A stretch of 64,000 nucleotides of DNA from Hsuehochloa calcarea (GCA_036346395.1 CM070605.1:4464001-4528000), one strand, 5' to 3'; numbered from the stretch's first letter, positions 45,959 to 59,700 are shown. Numbers and translations are program-made. The notes: a model not told the origin generated them from the letters alone.

Positions 45959-47269
45959 CTCCTAATTCTTTCTCTTAATCAAGCCTTTATTTCCTCCTAA
46001 TATTCTTCTGAGATTTCTCTTAGAGGTACCACTTTAGTAGCATTCACAATATGCATGGTGGCCACGATTTTTTTAGTATTATTATGAAATTCAAAGATTT
46101 ATTCTACCGGCATGTCCTGCACAAGACAAAACAAGTTCAGCAAGAACACTGTGAGAAACACTGCCATAGTCTCTCTTGATTTAGTTCAGAATCCAATTTA
46201 AAGCATTTTTTTTGTTGTATTTTGCAGGCCATATGGAGCATTTTTGGATGTGAGTACGCGGGGCCGATGTTCAGTTGTACATGTAGTGTGGTATAACAGC
46301 AGCACCAATAATTCTTCTTGTTAGTGTTCACTGTTCGGTCCAAATTTTGCAATTGGAGGACGGTTGGTACAACAAATTGCTGTACTAACAAATACGTTTT
46401 CGTTGGATTTAAATGCGTTTTTGTATGAGCCGTCGTACTCGATCCGTTTTTATTTATCTTTTGGTTAGGTTCATAATTTGCAAAATGGTAATCGCAGCAA
46501 GTCATGGAACATTGTCGGCCGGTACGATAAGGAGACATGTGTATCGGTATATGGCATAATCAACTAACCGGGCTAATGATTCTCATGAATTCTCCAAAAG
46601 AAAATGGAAAGGGAAGTGTGTAATGATTCACATGAGACCGGAAAAAGTTTAGCACTAGCACGTTGTAGCAAAAGTACCCGCAGATACGTCAGGTTTTGCA
46701 CAGAGATATCAAATCAGGTTCATGCGTTAATTGATTGCTACAAAATTCAGATTTCACAAGGATGACGACATGCGATGCTTTCTTCTTTGGCTCGCCGAAA
46801 TGTTTGATATCTGCTCCATGCGGGACAAGATTTTCTTTTCAAAAAGGTGAGTCGGGCGTGCGTTATATGATTTAACGCAGTTGCAACACTTCAGCTCAAT
46901 CAATCAATGCTGGCTAATCCTCACAACCTGTTTGAATTAGGGATCGAGCTGAAATTCAATCAAGTATTTTGGACCAATGGGGTTGAACTGGGATTTAAGT
47001 TCACTCGTTACGAAAATCATATTAATGCTGAAGCAGGTACAATCATGTTGACGAATGGTTTAGGGACCAGAAAAGGTCTATAAACGTAGGTGCAAATTAA
47101 CCTTAGCAATGCACGCGCTTCTTCAAGGTTTCGACCACGCTGTCTCTATAGCACTGCTATCTCGAGGCTTATTAATTACGTAGCTTAATTGCTATATGTG
47201 CAATTGCTAGCTACAGCCTCCAAACAAGGTACTGGCACTGTGCCACAACGGCTGCGCTTATGAAATGGA
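45959..47269. other. Non-coding region
   Basis: No gene, LTR or terminal-repeat structure recognised. Frames such as 46137-46538 (minus) have no domain. Confidence 0.5.
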
Positions 47270-48560
47270 GTATAGTAGAGTGAGTTCTATGAAAAAAAAC
47301 ATTAAAGTCCGTCTTTTATAGCTGAATTTGTGTATATACTTCTTTTATATATGAAAAAAGGTATATAGCAAAAATATAGGACTCCAATGAAATTTTTTCA
47401 ATCAAGTCGCATTGGAGTATCTTATAATTGGTATTTAAGTATACTAAAAATGATAAAGAAGTATAATATATTTATTTAAGTGATATATTCGAAGCGGGAG
47501 TATGTACTCCCGGGAGTACGAAACGGGCGTCCATATATATATATATATATATATAATACTTTATACTCCCGGGTGTAGTTACTCCCACCTTTGATATACC
47601 ACCTAAAACAACTTAACATACTCTTTTATCACTTTGGGTATACTCATATACTAATTATAAGATACTCCAATACGAACTACACGAAAAATTTGTAAGAGAG
47701 TCTATAGTTTTTAGCATATTTTGTAAATACCTTCATATTCGCGCTAAAAAGGAGTATGTCCAAAAAAAATTGTACATATCACCCCTGAAAAGGTGTGAAT
47801 AACACCTAGGTGGTCTTATATACCCGTATACTACACATACATACTCTCGGTTGCGCAAGATACTCCCTACATTGTGAGATACGGAATAGGAAGTAACTAC
47901 TCTCGGGAGTAGGAAAAAGGCTTCTATATATATATAGAAAAATGATATAGTACTCATGGGAGGCTGGGAGTACGTACTCTCGCTTCTCATATACTACTTA
48001 GATCGTATAATAATACCTATTTATCTATTTGAGCATACTCTAATAATAATTATAAGATACCCCAAAGTGAGTTCTATGAAAAAAAATCATTAAAGTCCAC
48101 CTTTTATAGCTAAATTTGTGTATATACTTCTTTTATATATGAAAAAGGGTATATAGCAAAAAAATAAAGGACTCCAATGAAATTTTTTTAATCAAGTCGC
48201 ATTGGAGTATCTTATAATTGGTATTTAAGTATACTGAAAATGACAAAGAAGTATAATATATTTATTTAAGTGGTATATTCGAAGCGGGAGTATGTACTCT
48301 TAAGAGTACGAAACGGGCGTCCTATACATATATATCGGTTATTTTAGTGTGGCTAAGTTTAGCTACACTAAAATTGTAAGAGTGCATAGTTTTTAGCATA
48401 TTTTTTAAATACTTTTGTATTCGCATATAAAAAGGAGTATGTAAAAAAATATAGATACCACCCTTAAAAATATATAAATACTATATAAGTGGTCTTATAT
48501 ACTCATATACTATACGTATATACTCTCGATTGACAAAATACATCCTACGTTATGCGAAAT
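47270..48560. repeat. Two tandem copies of a foldback (inverted-repeat) element
   Basis: Unit 1 (47273-47890) has an arm (47273-47530) ending GGGAGTACGAAACGGGCGTCC, an (AT)n spacer (47533-47554), and an inverted diverged arm. Unit 2 repeats the first arm at 48066-48323 and the far part at 48375-48560. Between the units a further partial inverted copy lies at about 47950-48060. Arms share GAAGCGGGAGTATGTACTC and TATTTAAGTATACT motifs. No coding capacity. It resembles a MITE family inserted into or beside itself. Confidence 0.65.
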
Positions 48561-49159
48561 ATATACGCCGCAATTAACAACTTACACACACATATACAAT
48601 TTATAGTTTTGATAGGTGGCAGTGGCAGTAGGTGGCAGTGGCAGTAGAAACCAGTACCGTTTCGTTTTGTCATGATGCGTGCACAACATTTTCGAAAGGT
48701 GAACAGTAGCGGATTTGGCGACCGTCTCAGAGGAGCAGGGTGGGGGTCCTGGACTCGAGTTCTCGGTTCTCACCTCTCTGGGCTCAGGCGTAGTGTTGAT
48801 CACAGTGACTGACCGGTCGGTCGGTCGACCGACCGAGATGCCATAACGAATAAAAAGCAAGTGCAGCCTCGTACGGATGATCTATTCCTCACCGCCAACG
48901 AGCGACAGAGAGAGAGAGATGAATGGAGCGTGACGGGGCTCGCCAGGACAGACTAGAACAATGCAATGCGGGCTAGCGAGCCCGGTGCAGTGCCCGGTGC
49001 AGCAGATTATTACATAAACTTGGCTTTGAACTTTGCAGTGGCATTGCATGGCAGGGTGTGGATATTACAGATATATGTATATGATTTTATAATGATGATA
49101 TAATTGATAATAGTAAATAGGGTTTATCGAAATACTTATTTTTTACAAAATTTAGGTAC
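48561..49159. other. Non-coding region
   Basis: Contains a small GGTGGCAGTGGCAGTA duplication (48617-48646), an inverted CGGTCGGTCGGTCGACCGACCG near 48815-48835, and a GA run (48909-48921). No gene is recognised. Confidence 0.5.
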
Positions 49160-50713
49160 TGTCAAGCAGTAGACGGTTAGACCGGCCTTGCTGGCGGTTG
49201 GACCGACCACCTCTGGCTGTCAGACTGGCCTAGAGGTAGGCCAAAGTGTCGGCGGTAAGACCGGCCAAAAATGTGTTTTTCGAGTTTAAGGTCAGGCCAA
49301 AAATAGAGTGTGTAAATAAGAGGGGGATTCTTCTGTACTTAGTTTCATGATTTTTAGAGTTTCGAGTCAATAGTTTTAATCATTTTAAATTTACAAAGAG
49401 GTTTCGGATTTCCAAGGAGAAAATCTAGCTACGTGTTTGTGATAGCGGTCAGACCGGCCAAGCAGGGCGGTTTGACCGATTTTGCCCTATTCGTTGGCCG
49501 GTAAGGCGACGATGTTTGTGGGTTAGGTTAAATTCATGGTTTTGAGTGCATATGTGTTGCATGATGTATGTTTTGATTAACGTGAGTCAAGTTGCGAAGA
49601 ACTTATTTCTAGAATCGATTTCTTGGTCTATTATTGTGCAGGAGGCTTGGAGGTTACCGACGGTCAATGGCGATGATGATTAGGACTAAGCTTCGAGAAA
49701 TGATGTCCAGAACGATCGAGAATGTCGGGCGACGTCATTGGACTCAACGGATTTTGGCTTGCTCCTTTGTGGAGCGGTTTGATCGGGCTTGAGCGGTCTG
49801 ACCTGTCATTGGTTGGCGGTCAATCCGAATGTGTGTCTCCAACAACTAGTTTTATAGCCGTTGGAGCATGGGCGGTCTGACCGGCCATCAGTTGACGGTC
49901 AGACCGGGTTTCGTTGATTTTCGGTAGATTCCCTTCCAAACGGCTAGTTTTGTGTGTGAGAGCTATAAATACCCACCTTGTCCGGTTGTGAGAGGTGTTG
50001 CTGGTGATATATCATTTCCCTTGAGTAAAGAGCAAGCTCTCTACACTCTCATATGCATGTGTTATACTTAGTGAGCTTAGAGAGCAACCCCTAAGTGCAT
50101 GTGTTACATTAGGTAGTGGATTGTGTATTCATTGAGCTTAGACATCTGATTCGTTAAGTGGGCGTCTCCAACTTGTTAATCTTGGTGTTTGCCGGCACCT
50201 AGACGGTTTGGAGGAGTTGTGCTGGTGACTTCTAAAAAAAGGTTGTGAGAAGACCTGGGCGGTTGTGAGTGATTTGGTGCTCGCTATCTCCAGAGTTGAG
50301 GAAAAGTAATCGCGAGTGGATCGAGGTGTTGATACCGATCCAAGTGGTTGGACTTACCTCGGAGGTGTTGGCTCAATCATGGAGCCGGTCCAATTTGGTT
50401 GGACTTACCTTAACGTGGATTATGGGAGATTGGCAAGTCTCCGAATAATACGGTAAAATATCATAATGTTATTGTGGTTTGTTCTCTTGTGTTTTACCTT
50501 GTACCATTTGCATTTCTTGTATTGAATTGCTTACATATTGATTATACCAATAGTCTTACATCGTTGGTGCACTTAGTCAAGACTAGCGGATTTAGATTTT
50601 AATTGTGCAAAACTGAATTGTTGTTAGCTTTCGTATTAGAAATCGATTTTAGGCAAAAGGTTTTTTAAAACCGCCTATTCACCCTTCCTCTAGTCGACCT
50701 CCTCGATCTTACA
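49160..50713 (+). repeat. Probable copia LTR with CGGTCAGACCG-type motif array
   Basis: Runs from TGTCAAGCAG to CGATCTTACA. The end (CCTATTCACCCTTCCTCTAGTCGACC) is like the R/U5 end of SIRE/Maximus-type copia LTRs. About a dozen variants of GGCGGTCAGACCGGCC occur between 49170 and 49910. No matching target duplication (GGTAC versus CCAGG) was seen, so the start is uncertain. Confidence 0.5.
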
Positions 50714-50952
50714 CCAGGCTATCGGTCAGACCGTCCATCCTCAGATGTCCGACCGCCCAACTCTTTTCGCTTTGAGTTTTGTTGTTTGTGCCTGGGGTTT
50801 TGATTGGATCAATACGAGGTTTTTTCTGTGCTTGTACATTCAATCTCTATAGCTTTCATAGTTATTGGAATAAGAATGGAATTGAATTCGGACTAGGTGA
50901 AAAAGAAGTAGAGCTCCTATTCACCCACTCTAGTCACCATTTCGGTTCAACA
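50714..50952 (+). repeat. End of a second copia LTR
   Basis: Opens with another GGTCAGACCGTCC motif and ends with CCTATTCACCCACTCTAGTCACC then GTTCAACA. A degenerate primer-site-like TGGTATCGTTTG (50955-50966) follows. So the copia gag downstream belongs to this LTR and the 49160-50713 LTR lies next to or within it. Confidence 0.4.
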
Positions 50953-50984
50953 AGTGGTATCGTTTGTTCACTCTTGATCTTAAC

Positions 50985-51610
50985 CGGTCAGTTAACTTGA
51001 CAGTGGAGAAGTACTCCACCAAGCTGTATGTCTTCGATAAGCGCGACTATGCTTATTGGAATAATCGTACGTGTGTCTACCTTCAGAGCGAAGGTCAAAC
51101 CATATAAGAGGTTGTTCGAGCTCTGCTCATCTTGCTCGATACTGCTACGCCGGCTTCTGTGGTCCTCTTAGCTAACAACCACAAAGTAAAGAAGCTCCTC
51201 TATGCTACGCTTGGTAGATAGCAGTATGACAGAATTTGTCACCTTGAGACCGCGTACGAGATTTGACACACCCTCGAGACTTACTATGAGGGTTCGTCCC
51301 AAATCAAACAAGTACGTTAAACGATTTTCAAGCCATAATACAATAAATTTGAGATAGTATCGATGATGTATTAACTCGTTTCAACAAGGTGCTCAATCAG
51401 TTAAGAGCGATCGATATCAAGTACGCTCAGTCTGAGAATGCGATCGATATTGAGTATGCTTAGTCTGATAATACTATCTACATCTTGGCTGTAATCAACG
51501 CTAGGAAGTATGAGATAAATGCTACTGTTGTCGAGGAGAATATCAATCTATCAAATCTCGCCTTAGAGCTGCTTTATAATCGCCGTTTCGGTCCGACGAA
51601 GGAAAAGGCA
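50985..51610 (+). pseudogene. Copia gag, heavily decayed
   Basis: Plus-strand translation gives pieces of a copia Gag: KLYVFDKRDYAYWNNR near 51020, HLETAYEI then HTLETYYEGSSQIKQ near 51240-51310, and FNKVLNQLRAIDIKYAQS near 51380-51430. In-frame stops interrupt it at least six times. A roughly 33 bp segment (GATCGATATCAAGTACGCTC...) is duplicated in tandem at 51408-51475. After 51610 the copia sequence stops. Confidence 0.6.
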
Positions 51611-54600
51611 ACAGGCGGGCTTGATTGTGCGGCTGCGCGGAGGAACACGGCGGGATGTGCGGCCCGCGCGCGCAGGCTACTCATGACGGCCACCACACCC
51701 ACGGGGAAGCCACCCAGCTAATAAAGCGAAAGCGCGGAGCCAAATGCTCCCTCGCTCGCGCGCGCTCGGTCGCGACTCGCGAGCCGGCTGCGCGTGCCAG
51801 TCGATTCGCACCATCCGCCGGGCGGTCGGTTTGTCTCGGCTCGGCACTTCACATACGTACGTACGGGGTGCAGCGTCCTTTGGTTGGCAATGGCACCAGC
51901 CTCTGCCTTGCGTTGCCATGCGTTTGCTTTGCGTTTGCCCCGCGCGCGCGGGCGTTTGGGGATGGGGGGCGTGCGGTCGCGGCCCCGGGCGGTTGGCAAA
52001 GTCGCCGACACGCCGGGCCGGCCCCTGAGTTGGCGCGCGTGTGGTGCTGCTGCGCAGGCAGGGCCGGGTGCCACGTACGCCACGTCACAGATGCTGGGCG
52101 TGTCGCGAGACAGACTCCCTCCTATTCGCGAAGGCTGCCACGATGTGCTCATACCTGGACGGACCGAAGGTGTTTCTTTTCGATGGATCGATGACATCTC
52201 ATAATTACGGCATACTCCACTATCGTTTCTCGATCGACAGCATGAGAACACCTTTGATCAAGATGGACTCGAACCTGCTGACACTTTAGTGACTGTTGAC
52301 ACATGGAAAACCTTATTGGAGTAGCACTGGTTATTTATCGATTACTCAAATCAGACTTGAAAGGTTATTTGAGACTCAAATCATGCACGCGCCGCGATCT
52401 TTTTTCGCATAGTAGGGCCGATCGATAGCCAAGTAGGAAGGATGGACACGTACCATACCAGATTTTACCAGGAGAGGTCACGTTGGTGTTGGACTAGTTG
52501 ATGTACAACTGGAAAGCTCAGGTATTCGCCAACTGTGCAAGTCTCCTTCCGATCGAGTGTACGTTCCAACTAGGCATAATTACCGTACTAGTACGATGCA
52601 ATGAAGATTCTTGGATATTCTCCCCTCTCTTCATACTTAGAACCCAAAAAAAATAATTGATGGACGCCACCAAATTCAAACCATAAATATAGTTCAAGAC
52701 AGACTTCAAGCCATGACAAGTTGGAATTTGCATATACAACTCATAAAACAACAGACAAGTTTTGTGTAATTTACTCAAACTAAAAGTTGGAATTTGCATA
52801 TAGCTATCAAACTGTTGTACATGATCCAAAGAAAACAATGACCAGAGGAGACAGTGGTGGAGTACTTGTCATCTGCCCAAGTCCAGATCATAGCAATTGA
52901 ATGGTCATCCACTATTGCTGTGACAAGGCGGCTCATGGCCAAAACAGATGCTAACAAGCCAATAGCCCGAGAGGAAGCTGGACAGATTCATGATATACGC
53001 TTTAGTGCAGTAGCTAGTAGCCGGCTAAAACTGCTGCTCATCAGAAAAGAGGGCAGGAATGGATACTACTACTGCACTATCGCTAGTTTTCCGTATACCA
53101 TGATACCCAAAAAAAAAAAAAAAAAAAAAAAAACTTTGCCCTGATCACCGCGTTCAAACAGTCCTAGTGTGATCTGAACCGTCCATCTGGCCGATCCGAT
53201 GGCACGTATATTCTAAGCTAGACAAAAAAACAAATTTATATTTGGTGAACCCCTACAAAATACAAAGACAAGAAAATAAATAAATAAATAAAGTCTAGAC
53301 AAAACTAAACCTAGAAGAGTCCTACGAATACAAAAAACAAATAGAACTAAAAGTCACAGTAAAATCAAGCTAAACTTGTACATTATCTGATACTGTAATT
53401 TTAGACTTAGTACTATATAATTTTAGGTAACTGAGATATATAAAAAATCAGGCAATTGAAAATTAGCAAAGCCAATTGATATATATCATGCTGTTCGAAT
53501 AGAGGATCCAGCCTGGTCCCATGGAAGGTCTTATACACAGTTTGTACAAGATTGCTCTTATATCTTTCGAAGACAAAGTATGAATTAAGTTGGATGCAAC
53601 GAGCTAACCAACCCGATGGGAAGGACGATACATGCAACACGACGCTTTCTATCACTTGGTAAAGGGAGATCACTTTACACTACTGCATCTTTCACGAACT
53701 TGTGCAGACCACCATCAATCGAGCACCTGCCTGAATCTTTCTCCGCTCGCCCAGAATATACATGTGAATCGAATCAGAACCAAGGCCATCAGCTGCATTA
53801 TGCCTAACTTTATTCTCTCCTGTCCTGTGGCCGGCTAAAGCACGTACAAAAGCTACCCGGCATGGCCGCCGCTGAAGCATTATTCCTTTCGGATTCCAGG
53901 TATCCATCCATGTCGTATTGGTATTTCTGAAACCTTGTCAACTTGCATTGCCGTTTAGATCGAGATTTGACGCTACCCCTGATCGAGTCCGAGCACTTTG
54001 GGAGATGCTGTTTTGTTGGAGTCCGGATCGTGTAAGGTAAAATGACCGTTGGTTAGTCCACTCACCCAGGCTTTCCGGCCGGTCGAGGGTGAAGTTCAAT
54101 TCCCACCTACTACATGCTGAGTGGGTTATTTGTTGATTGTCATGTATCTACGTATGTGTCAAGGAACGGCTCCATAATTTGACAGGTTTTAAGATACCCA
54201 GTCAATTTTCGTTCTATTCTTTGTCTTCAGCAAGGCATATAATATAATACAATGTCGAAATTTACAACAGGGAATTCGTCCCCTATGTCCCCCTCTTTCT
54301 AAGTTCTAACCCTGCTTGTGGCTGCACTAGATCCGCAGATAGAACTAAAATATGACATCCATTAATTGATACATCATTCATGATCGATCTCTGATATTGT
54401 ACTGGGTATGCGTGTTTTCTCTTGTCAGCAACTCAGCATCCACCCTGCCAGCACAACCAAACTGTAGCCAACCAGTGCGAAAACAAGCAACTCTGCGTAT
54501 GGAAGCTTCTCAAACATGCATGAGCTGCCAAGCACGGAGAGGCGCCTGACTTGGCGCTGGCATCTGACACCGGCGAGACAAGGCAAGCAAGCGAGAACCC

Positions 54601-55727
54601 ATCCCTAGAAATGTGCTCTGCACAAAGGAACGAAGCGCGAGCTGTGCCCATGCCCCTATGCATGCATTGCATTGCATTGCATTGCGGGATCTCATAAAAG
54701 CTTCTTGGTTTCACGTACGTACCCCGTCGGCCGTCCGTCGGCAGCACGGATTACCATGTCGCACGGCAGTGCGCTAACGCGATGCGCCGTCCCGACGCGC
54801 TCGGCCTCACGCAACGGTACTGCACCACGTCCGGAATTCTTTGACGTCGACGGGAGGCGTTTCTTGACGTGATCACCCGGCTGAGATCGCGCGTGTACGT
54901 ACAACGTACACGGTTCAGCTCATCTGCGCGCGGCGTCCATGCGGCCGGCCGGAGGTAGCCCGTGGCGGTTTCTTCCCGGATGACAGGGGGGCCATGGGCC
55001 GCCGGTGCCGGACAAGCCCACGGCGACAACGTCGCAGTGGGAGAAATGGCACGTCCGGCCAGGCGGGCAGGGTGGGGACGCGCGCGCACGCGAGGCAAGC
55101 GAACCGCGCTGCACTGCACTGCGTCCCCACGACCCTTTTTTCCATTTCTTCCAGCCATACCACATTAACACCTAGCTTTCTATCACGCAACAGCGGCGCG
55201 TCCGACATCGCCGCAAGCGGACGAGCGGGAAGCGTCCTGCCGCCCATGCGGCGGGGGCAGTGCCGATGCCGATGCCGATGCCGATGGATGCCGCTGTGGC
55301 GCTGTGCCGTGACAAGACCAGTGACAGTGCATGCCCGGCGTTCCTAGCAACCTCGTGGCCGTTTGGACGCGCGCGATCAGAGCGACGATCGAGAGAGGCA
55401 GCCGGGGGATGGACCCGCGCGCGCCCGGCCGGGAGCAGCTGCGCGAGGGGGACGCGTGGGCCTGGGCCCGGATATGCCCGGCCCTCGGCCGACCGGGCAG
55501 CGATTGATGGAGGGCAGACGGGCCCAGGGACATAGTGTTGGTACTATATATGACCTCAGGCTTCAGCTATCTTCTCTTTGCCTTCCTATTGCTCCTTGAC
55601 CATAGAGAACTTATTTAGGAGTAAAAAAACAACTGAAATTGCCATCAACGCATTCAGTGTCTTGCAAACGCGCCAAACGACCGTTTGTGTGGTACGGCAG
55701 CACACACCATCACGCACGCACCACACG
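51611..55727. other. Long region without recognised gene
   Basis: 51620-52130 and 54690-55530 are very GC-rich, with mirrored chance frames on both strands and no domain. 52140-54400 is AT-rich to mixed. Simple repeats: a 25-base A run (53109-53133), ATTGC repeats (54664-54684), and GATGCC repeats (55263-55288). The GC-rich parts could be diverged LTR interior or an old promoter; neither could be shown. Confidence 0.5.
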
Positions 55728-56368
55728 TGTAGAAATATGACCCCTGTGGTCGTAATAGCTGTGAAGCTAACGACCTCTGTGGTCGTGAAGGTTCTAGATT
55801 TTACTTATAGGTATCCTGATCGGACGAGATCCTTTATCTAGTCCCCAACTAGATAACTGCTCGTACAAGCAATGAACTGACATCTGAATTTTGCTCCAAA
55901 CATACTCCTTACCATGTGATGAATGAAGCACATATCATATTGGCTCCATACCACACGATGATTCGTAGTCCTAAGACACTAGCAACAAACTACCGCACGG
56001 TTTAGTGTCTCATAGACATCAACCGATGAACGGTTGATACTTCATTAACCGTTGCCTCGCTCTGACCAGTCGCGACACTTCCAACAGACGCCTTCTCCCG
56101 GAGTAACTGTCACCCCTTCAATGGTTATTTAAGGATGGAGCACGGAGGAACGAAGACATCAGATTGAAGAACAACAATTCACGTTAGATTCATGTTTCAA
56201 TGTCTGACTCAACAGCATAGCAAGTATTACGCTCAGTGTAATTAGGATTAGTCCCTTGTCAAGGGCACCCCTGTAAAGAAACCAGTTCATAGCAATAAAG
56301 AGCAGTCCCATCATCTCCTAGTAACTCTTTGCCATTTTTCTCTGTTTTATTTCGTAAGATCGGCGACA
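55728..56368 (+). repeat. 5' LTR of a Tat-like gypsy element
   Basis: Proposed from TGTAGAAATATGACC to CGGCGACA directly before the primer site, 641 bp. The right edge is well fixed by the primer site. The left edge is inferred from the TGT start, as the 3' LTR is outside the window. Confidence 0.5.
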
Positions 56369-56370
56369 GC

Positions 56371-56388
56371 TGGCGCCGACCGTGGGGA
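56371..56388 (+). other. Primer-binding site of the Tat-like gypsy
   Basis: TGGCGCCGACCGTGGGGA two bases after the LTR end. This TGGCGCCG start is typical of Tat-type gypsy elements and differs from the TGGTATCAGAGC used by the other elements here. Confidence 0.75.
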
Positions 56389-56765
56389 AGAAGACGTTCT
56401 CATCCAATTTGTTTGCCATATCATCGTTCATGCGAACATGGCAGGGACTTGGGATGACAAAAACTGGTTCGACTTGGCGGACTACTCCGACCTCGACATG
56501 GACGCATACATTCGCACCATGGAAGACAGTGGGATGTCTTCATCATCCTCCTCCACCGGCTCTCCAGTCGCAGAGATTGGTGAAATCAACTGGATGGATG
56601 AGGATACACCACCGCCATCAATGACGCTCTCAGAGGAACCGCTCGTTCCGACCAATTTGGAACGTCTGAACACCTCTACAAGCCCGATCGAGTCGATCGG
56701 CAAAAATGGCAACGGAATCCCAACGCTACAATCATAGAGTCTATGTACTCTCGATATTATCATGG

Positions 56766-56770
56766 GCGAC
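56766..56770. repeat. Target duplication GCGAC, left
   Basis: Identical to 61135-61139 on the other side of the solo LTR. Confidence 0.88.
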
Positions 56771-59700
56771 TGTGAGGACCCTGGTTTATTAAGCTTGCAA
56801 TGCTTAGTCACCAACTGACCCTAGCATCACAAACAAAATAACCCGTGTCTTCGAGATATGTATACTTCCCCGAAATGCAGTATACACACCCCTTTACAAA
56901 ATTCATGCATCAATTCCATTCAAGACATATAACCAAAGCAACACTTAACAAATCAAAAGACATACATAGTAGAGTTATTACAAAAGGGAGGCCGACCGGT
57001 CAAAAGACATACAATTAACTAATTAGACAGCGGAAGTGAAATGCCATAAGATGGCGATAAATAAAAAAGCCAATTAGTGTGCCTTTACCCACAACGCAAC
57101 CAACCGGACCGCCAAGCTAGTCGTCAAACCCGCAGCACATCTCACAAAAGTGAGGCCCATGGGGCTCACCTTCCTCCTCTACAACAAATAGTTAAGCGAA
57201 GCAAATGAGTACAAAAATTATACTCCGCAAGACTTATGTGTAGAGTAACAGACCTATACATAGCTACATGCAAGGTTATTCAAGTGGAGGAGGCTCTAGA
57301 CTCATTTTCAGCATAAAGCAAGTTTTCATTTGCAATAATGTAATAGATTTAAAGCAATTTTACAATCTGTTTTTATTTGACAAAAACAGCGATATATAAG
57401 TAACAATAACAACAAGACATCCTAGAAGTGGCTAACCCAATAGCCACCACAACAAAAGCATGAATTCCCCATTCATACCACCCTCATCAAGTTTTAGTTA
57501 AAAGTTATAGTCTAGTTCACACGGGGCGTATCCAAGCGTGTCCATAACCTAGGACGAGGCTATTCGAATAGTTTGAACCCTGCAGGGGTGTACCAATGTA
57601 CCCACACGCCAGACCGCCTCTTTTGCCTTCGGAATAAGCACACTTCCTAAGGTATGTCGGCAAGGCTATGTCCTACGAGACGTTTCCAATATTATGTATT
57701 AACTACGAGTCGCCCGTATGGATAGAAACTCATACGTTGTGTCGGAGTCATCGTAAAGCCTCGGTCAACTACCCATCGCGGGTGACAACTACGATGCCCA
57801 TCGAGGTGGAGAACCTACCTGGAAATCTACCACCGCACACCAAACAACAACACATAGTTCCTTTTTCACACAACACACAAACCACCTCCTGCGACCCGGA
57901 GCTAACACACGCCAAAGTACTAAGTCAAGAGAGGTCACATATCCCTCTCATGTGGTTAGTACGCAAATTGCTCGGTACGGTAGCGCAAGTAACTTGATCC
58001 TTGATTGAACTGGGCACCATTCCATCACACCCTAAGATCACACCATCAACCATTGTGCCCAAGTCTCAAACATTTTATTTTTTTATTTCCAGTTTTTGAC
58101 TTCATAAAGTAACAAAGCACAAAGTGCTGAGCATAATGATAATAATAATTTTGTGTGTTCAAGGTTACCGACTAAGTTGATAACCGTCCAAATCTACTGG
58201 TAGCTAAGCATTTCTAAGCATGACACCGAAAGACGATAAAAGAGCATAATTAAACCACCGGGCTCTAATTTACCAGCAATATTAATAACTTATATTTTGT
58301 GGCAGGGGATAACAATTTAAGGGCAACCATGCAATAGGAATAGCTACCTCTAATCGGAAAAATTACTTTGACACAAAAGCATGCATACATACGATTTGTA
58401 AACAAAGTATTAGACTTGAAAGTAATGGGACATTTATGATCAAACTGCTTGCCTTGCTGGGGATAACCTTCTTGTTGCAGAGGATCGCTCTCGAATACAA
58501 TAGGATCGTCGGAACCTACCGAAGGAAGTCGAAAGCACAATAAGAACGAATAATACCGAAAAGACCCAAAAATTCAAATTCATCCAAAAATTATGAAAAA
58601 TTCACAGAAGGTAGAGCATCATTTTAGGTGAATTAAGCAATAAGAATCAATTGATTTGGATGCTCTATGCAGAAGTTATGACAGTTTGAAAGTCAGTTTT
58701 CTAGAAAATCCAAATAAATTAGAATATGTCACTCTTCATCGCATCTAAAGTTTTCGCAAAAATTTCTAGAGTAGTGGTGGACATGGGGATTACAAAATGG
58801 ATAGAGAATATTTTCACAAGACTAAAATAATTTGGTTCATCTTATTTGGAGTTTTTATGAATTAGTTATGAATTTTCAAAGTTAAAAGCAATTTATAATG
58901 TAATAGTAATTCAATTTTGGAGCACTAGCCACAAAATATATATTTCTGTGACAGTTACAAGGTTGAAACCTATTTTAATATAAAGTTAATTAAAAATAAA
59001 AAATAACAAAAGTGATTTCACTGTTTTTGGAGTTAAAATGAATTAGTTATGCCTTTTTGAAGTTAATTGTATTTTTCAGTTAACAAATAAATTATTTTGG
59101 GATTTTCTAAATACATTATTACTTTTCCTACAGACCCTAACTCTACCCGCAGTCACTTACAGGTGGGGCCCTTAGTCAACAGATGACCTGGTCAAAGTTG
59201 ACCCAGCCCCGCCGAGAATAACGTCGGATGCGCACTTCGGGAATACGCCTTCTGATAACGAAAACGCATTTCCAGCTTTGTACGTACGGAGAATACGTTT
59301 TCCCGAAGGGAAAGTGCACTACACAAATCTACACTATCACTTAACCAATAATGGGGTCCACAAGTCATAGACTGCTGCAAAGCATTTAATGCGCTAACCC
59401 CTGGATTTTTGACAGTGATCACGTCATTAATTGCTAATCGATACACTAATTATATTGCCACGAAGTCGCTCGGTTCCGACAAAAACAGGCGGCGACTCCG
59501 CTCGCTTTGCCGGCCGGCCGGTGCCGCATCAGCCGGCATGAAACAAGGGCAGGTATGGGTTGCTAATATCCTGACGGTCCGACTGGCGGCCGGAACTTGG
59601 TCGGAGGACGACTGTAGCGGCGGCGCGACAACGGAGTGTGGCGGCGCAAGAATGGCTCGAGAGGACACACCGATCGGACGATGCAATAAACAAACGAAAG

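Noticed and set aside
51625..52251. ORFs of 136-189 codons in a GC-rich patch
   Set aside because: Mirrored on both strands, Arg/Ala/Cys-rich, no family resemblance.
53109..53133. 25-base poly-A run as the tail of a LINE, SINE or processed pseudogene
   Set aside because: No LINE coding sequence, polymerase III boxes, processed exon sequence or target duplication were seen upstream.
54430..55533. GC-rich region with a weak TATA-like sequence near 55544 as a host gene
   Set aside because: No exon with a recognisable domain and no consistent splice series; neighbouring LTR of a Tat-like element explains the right-hand part.
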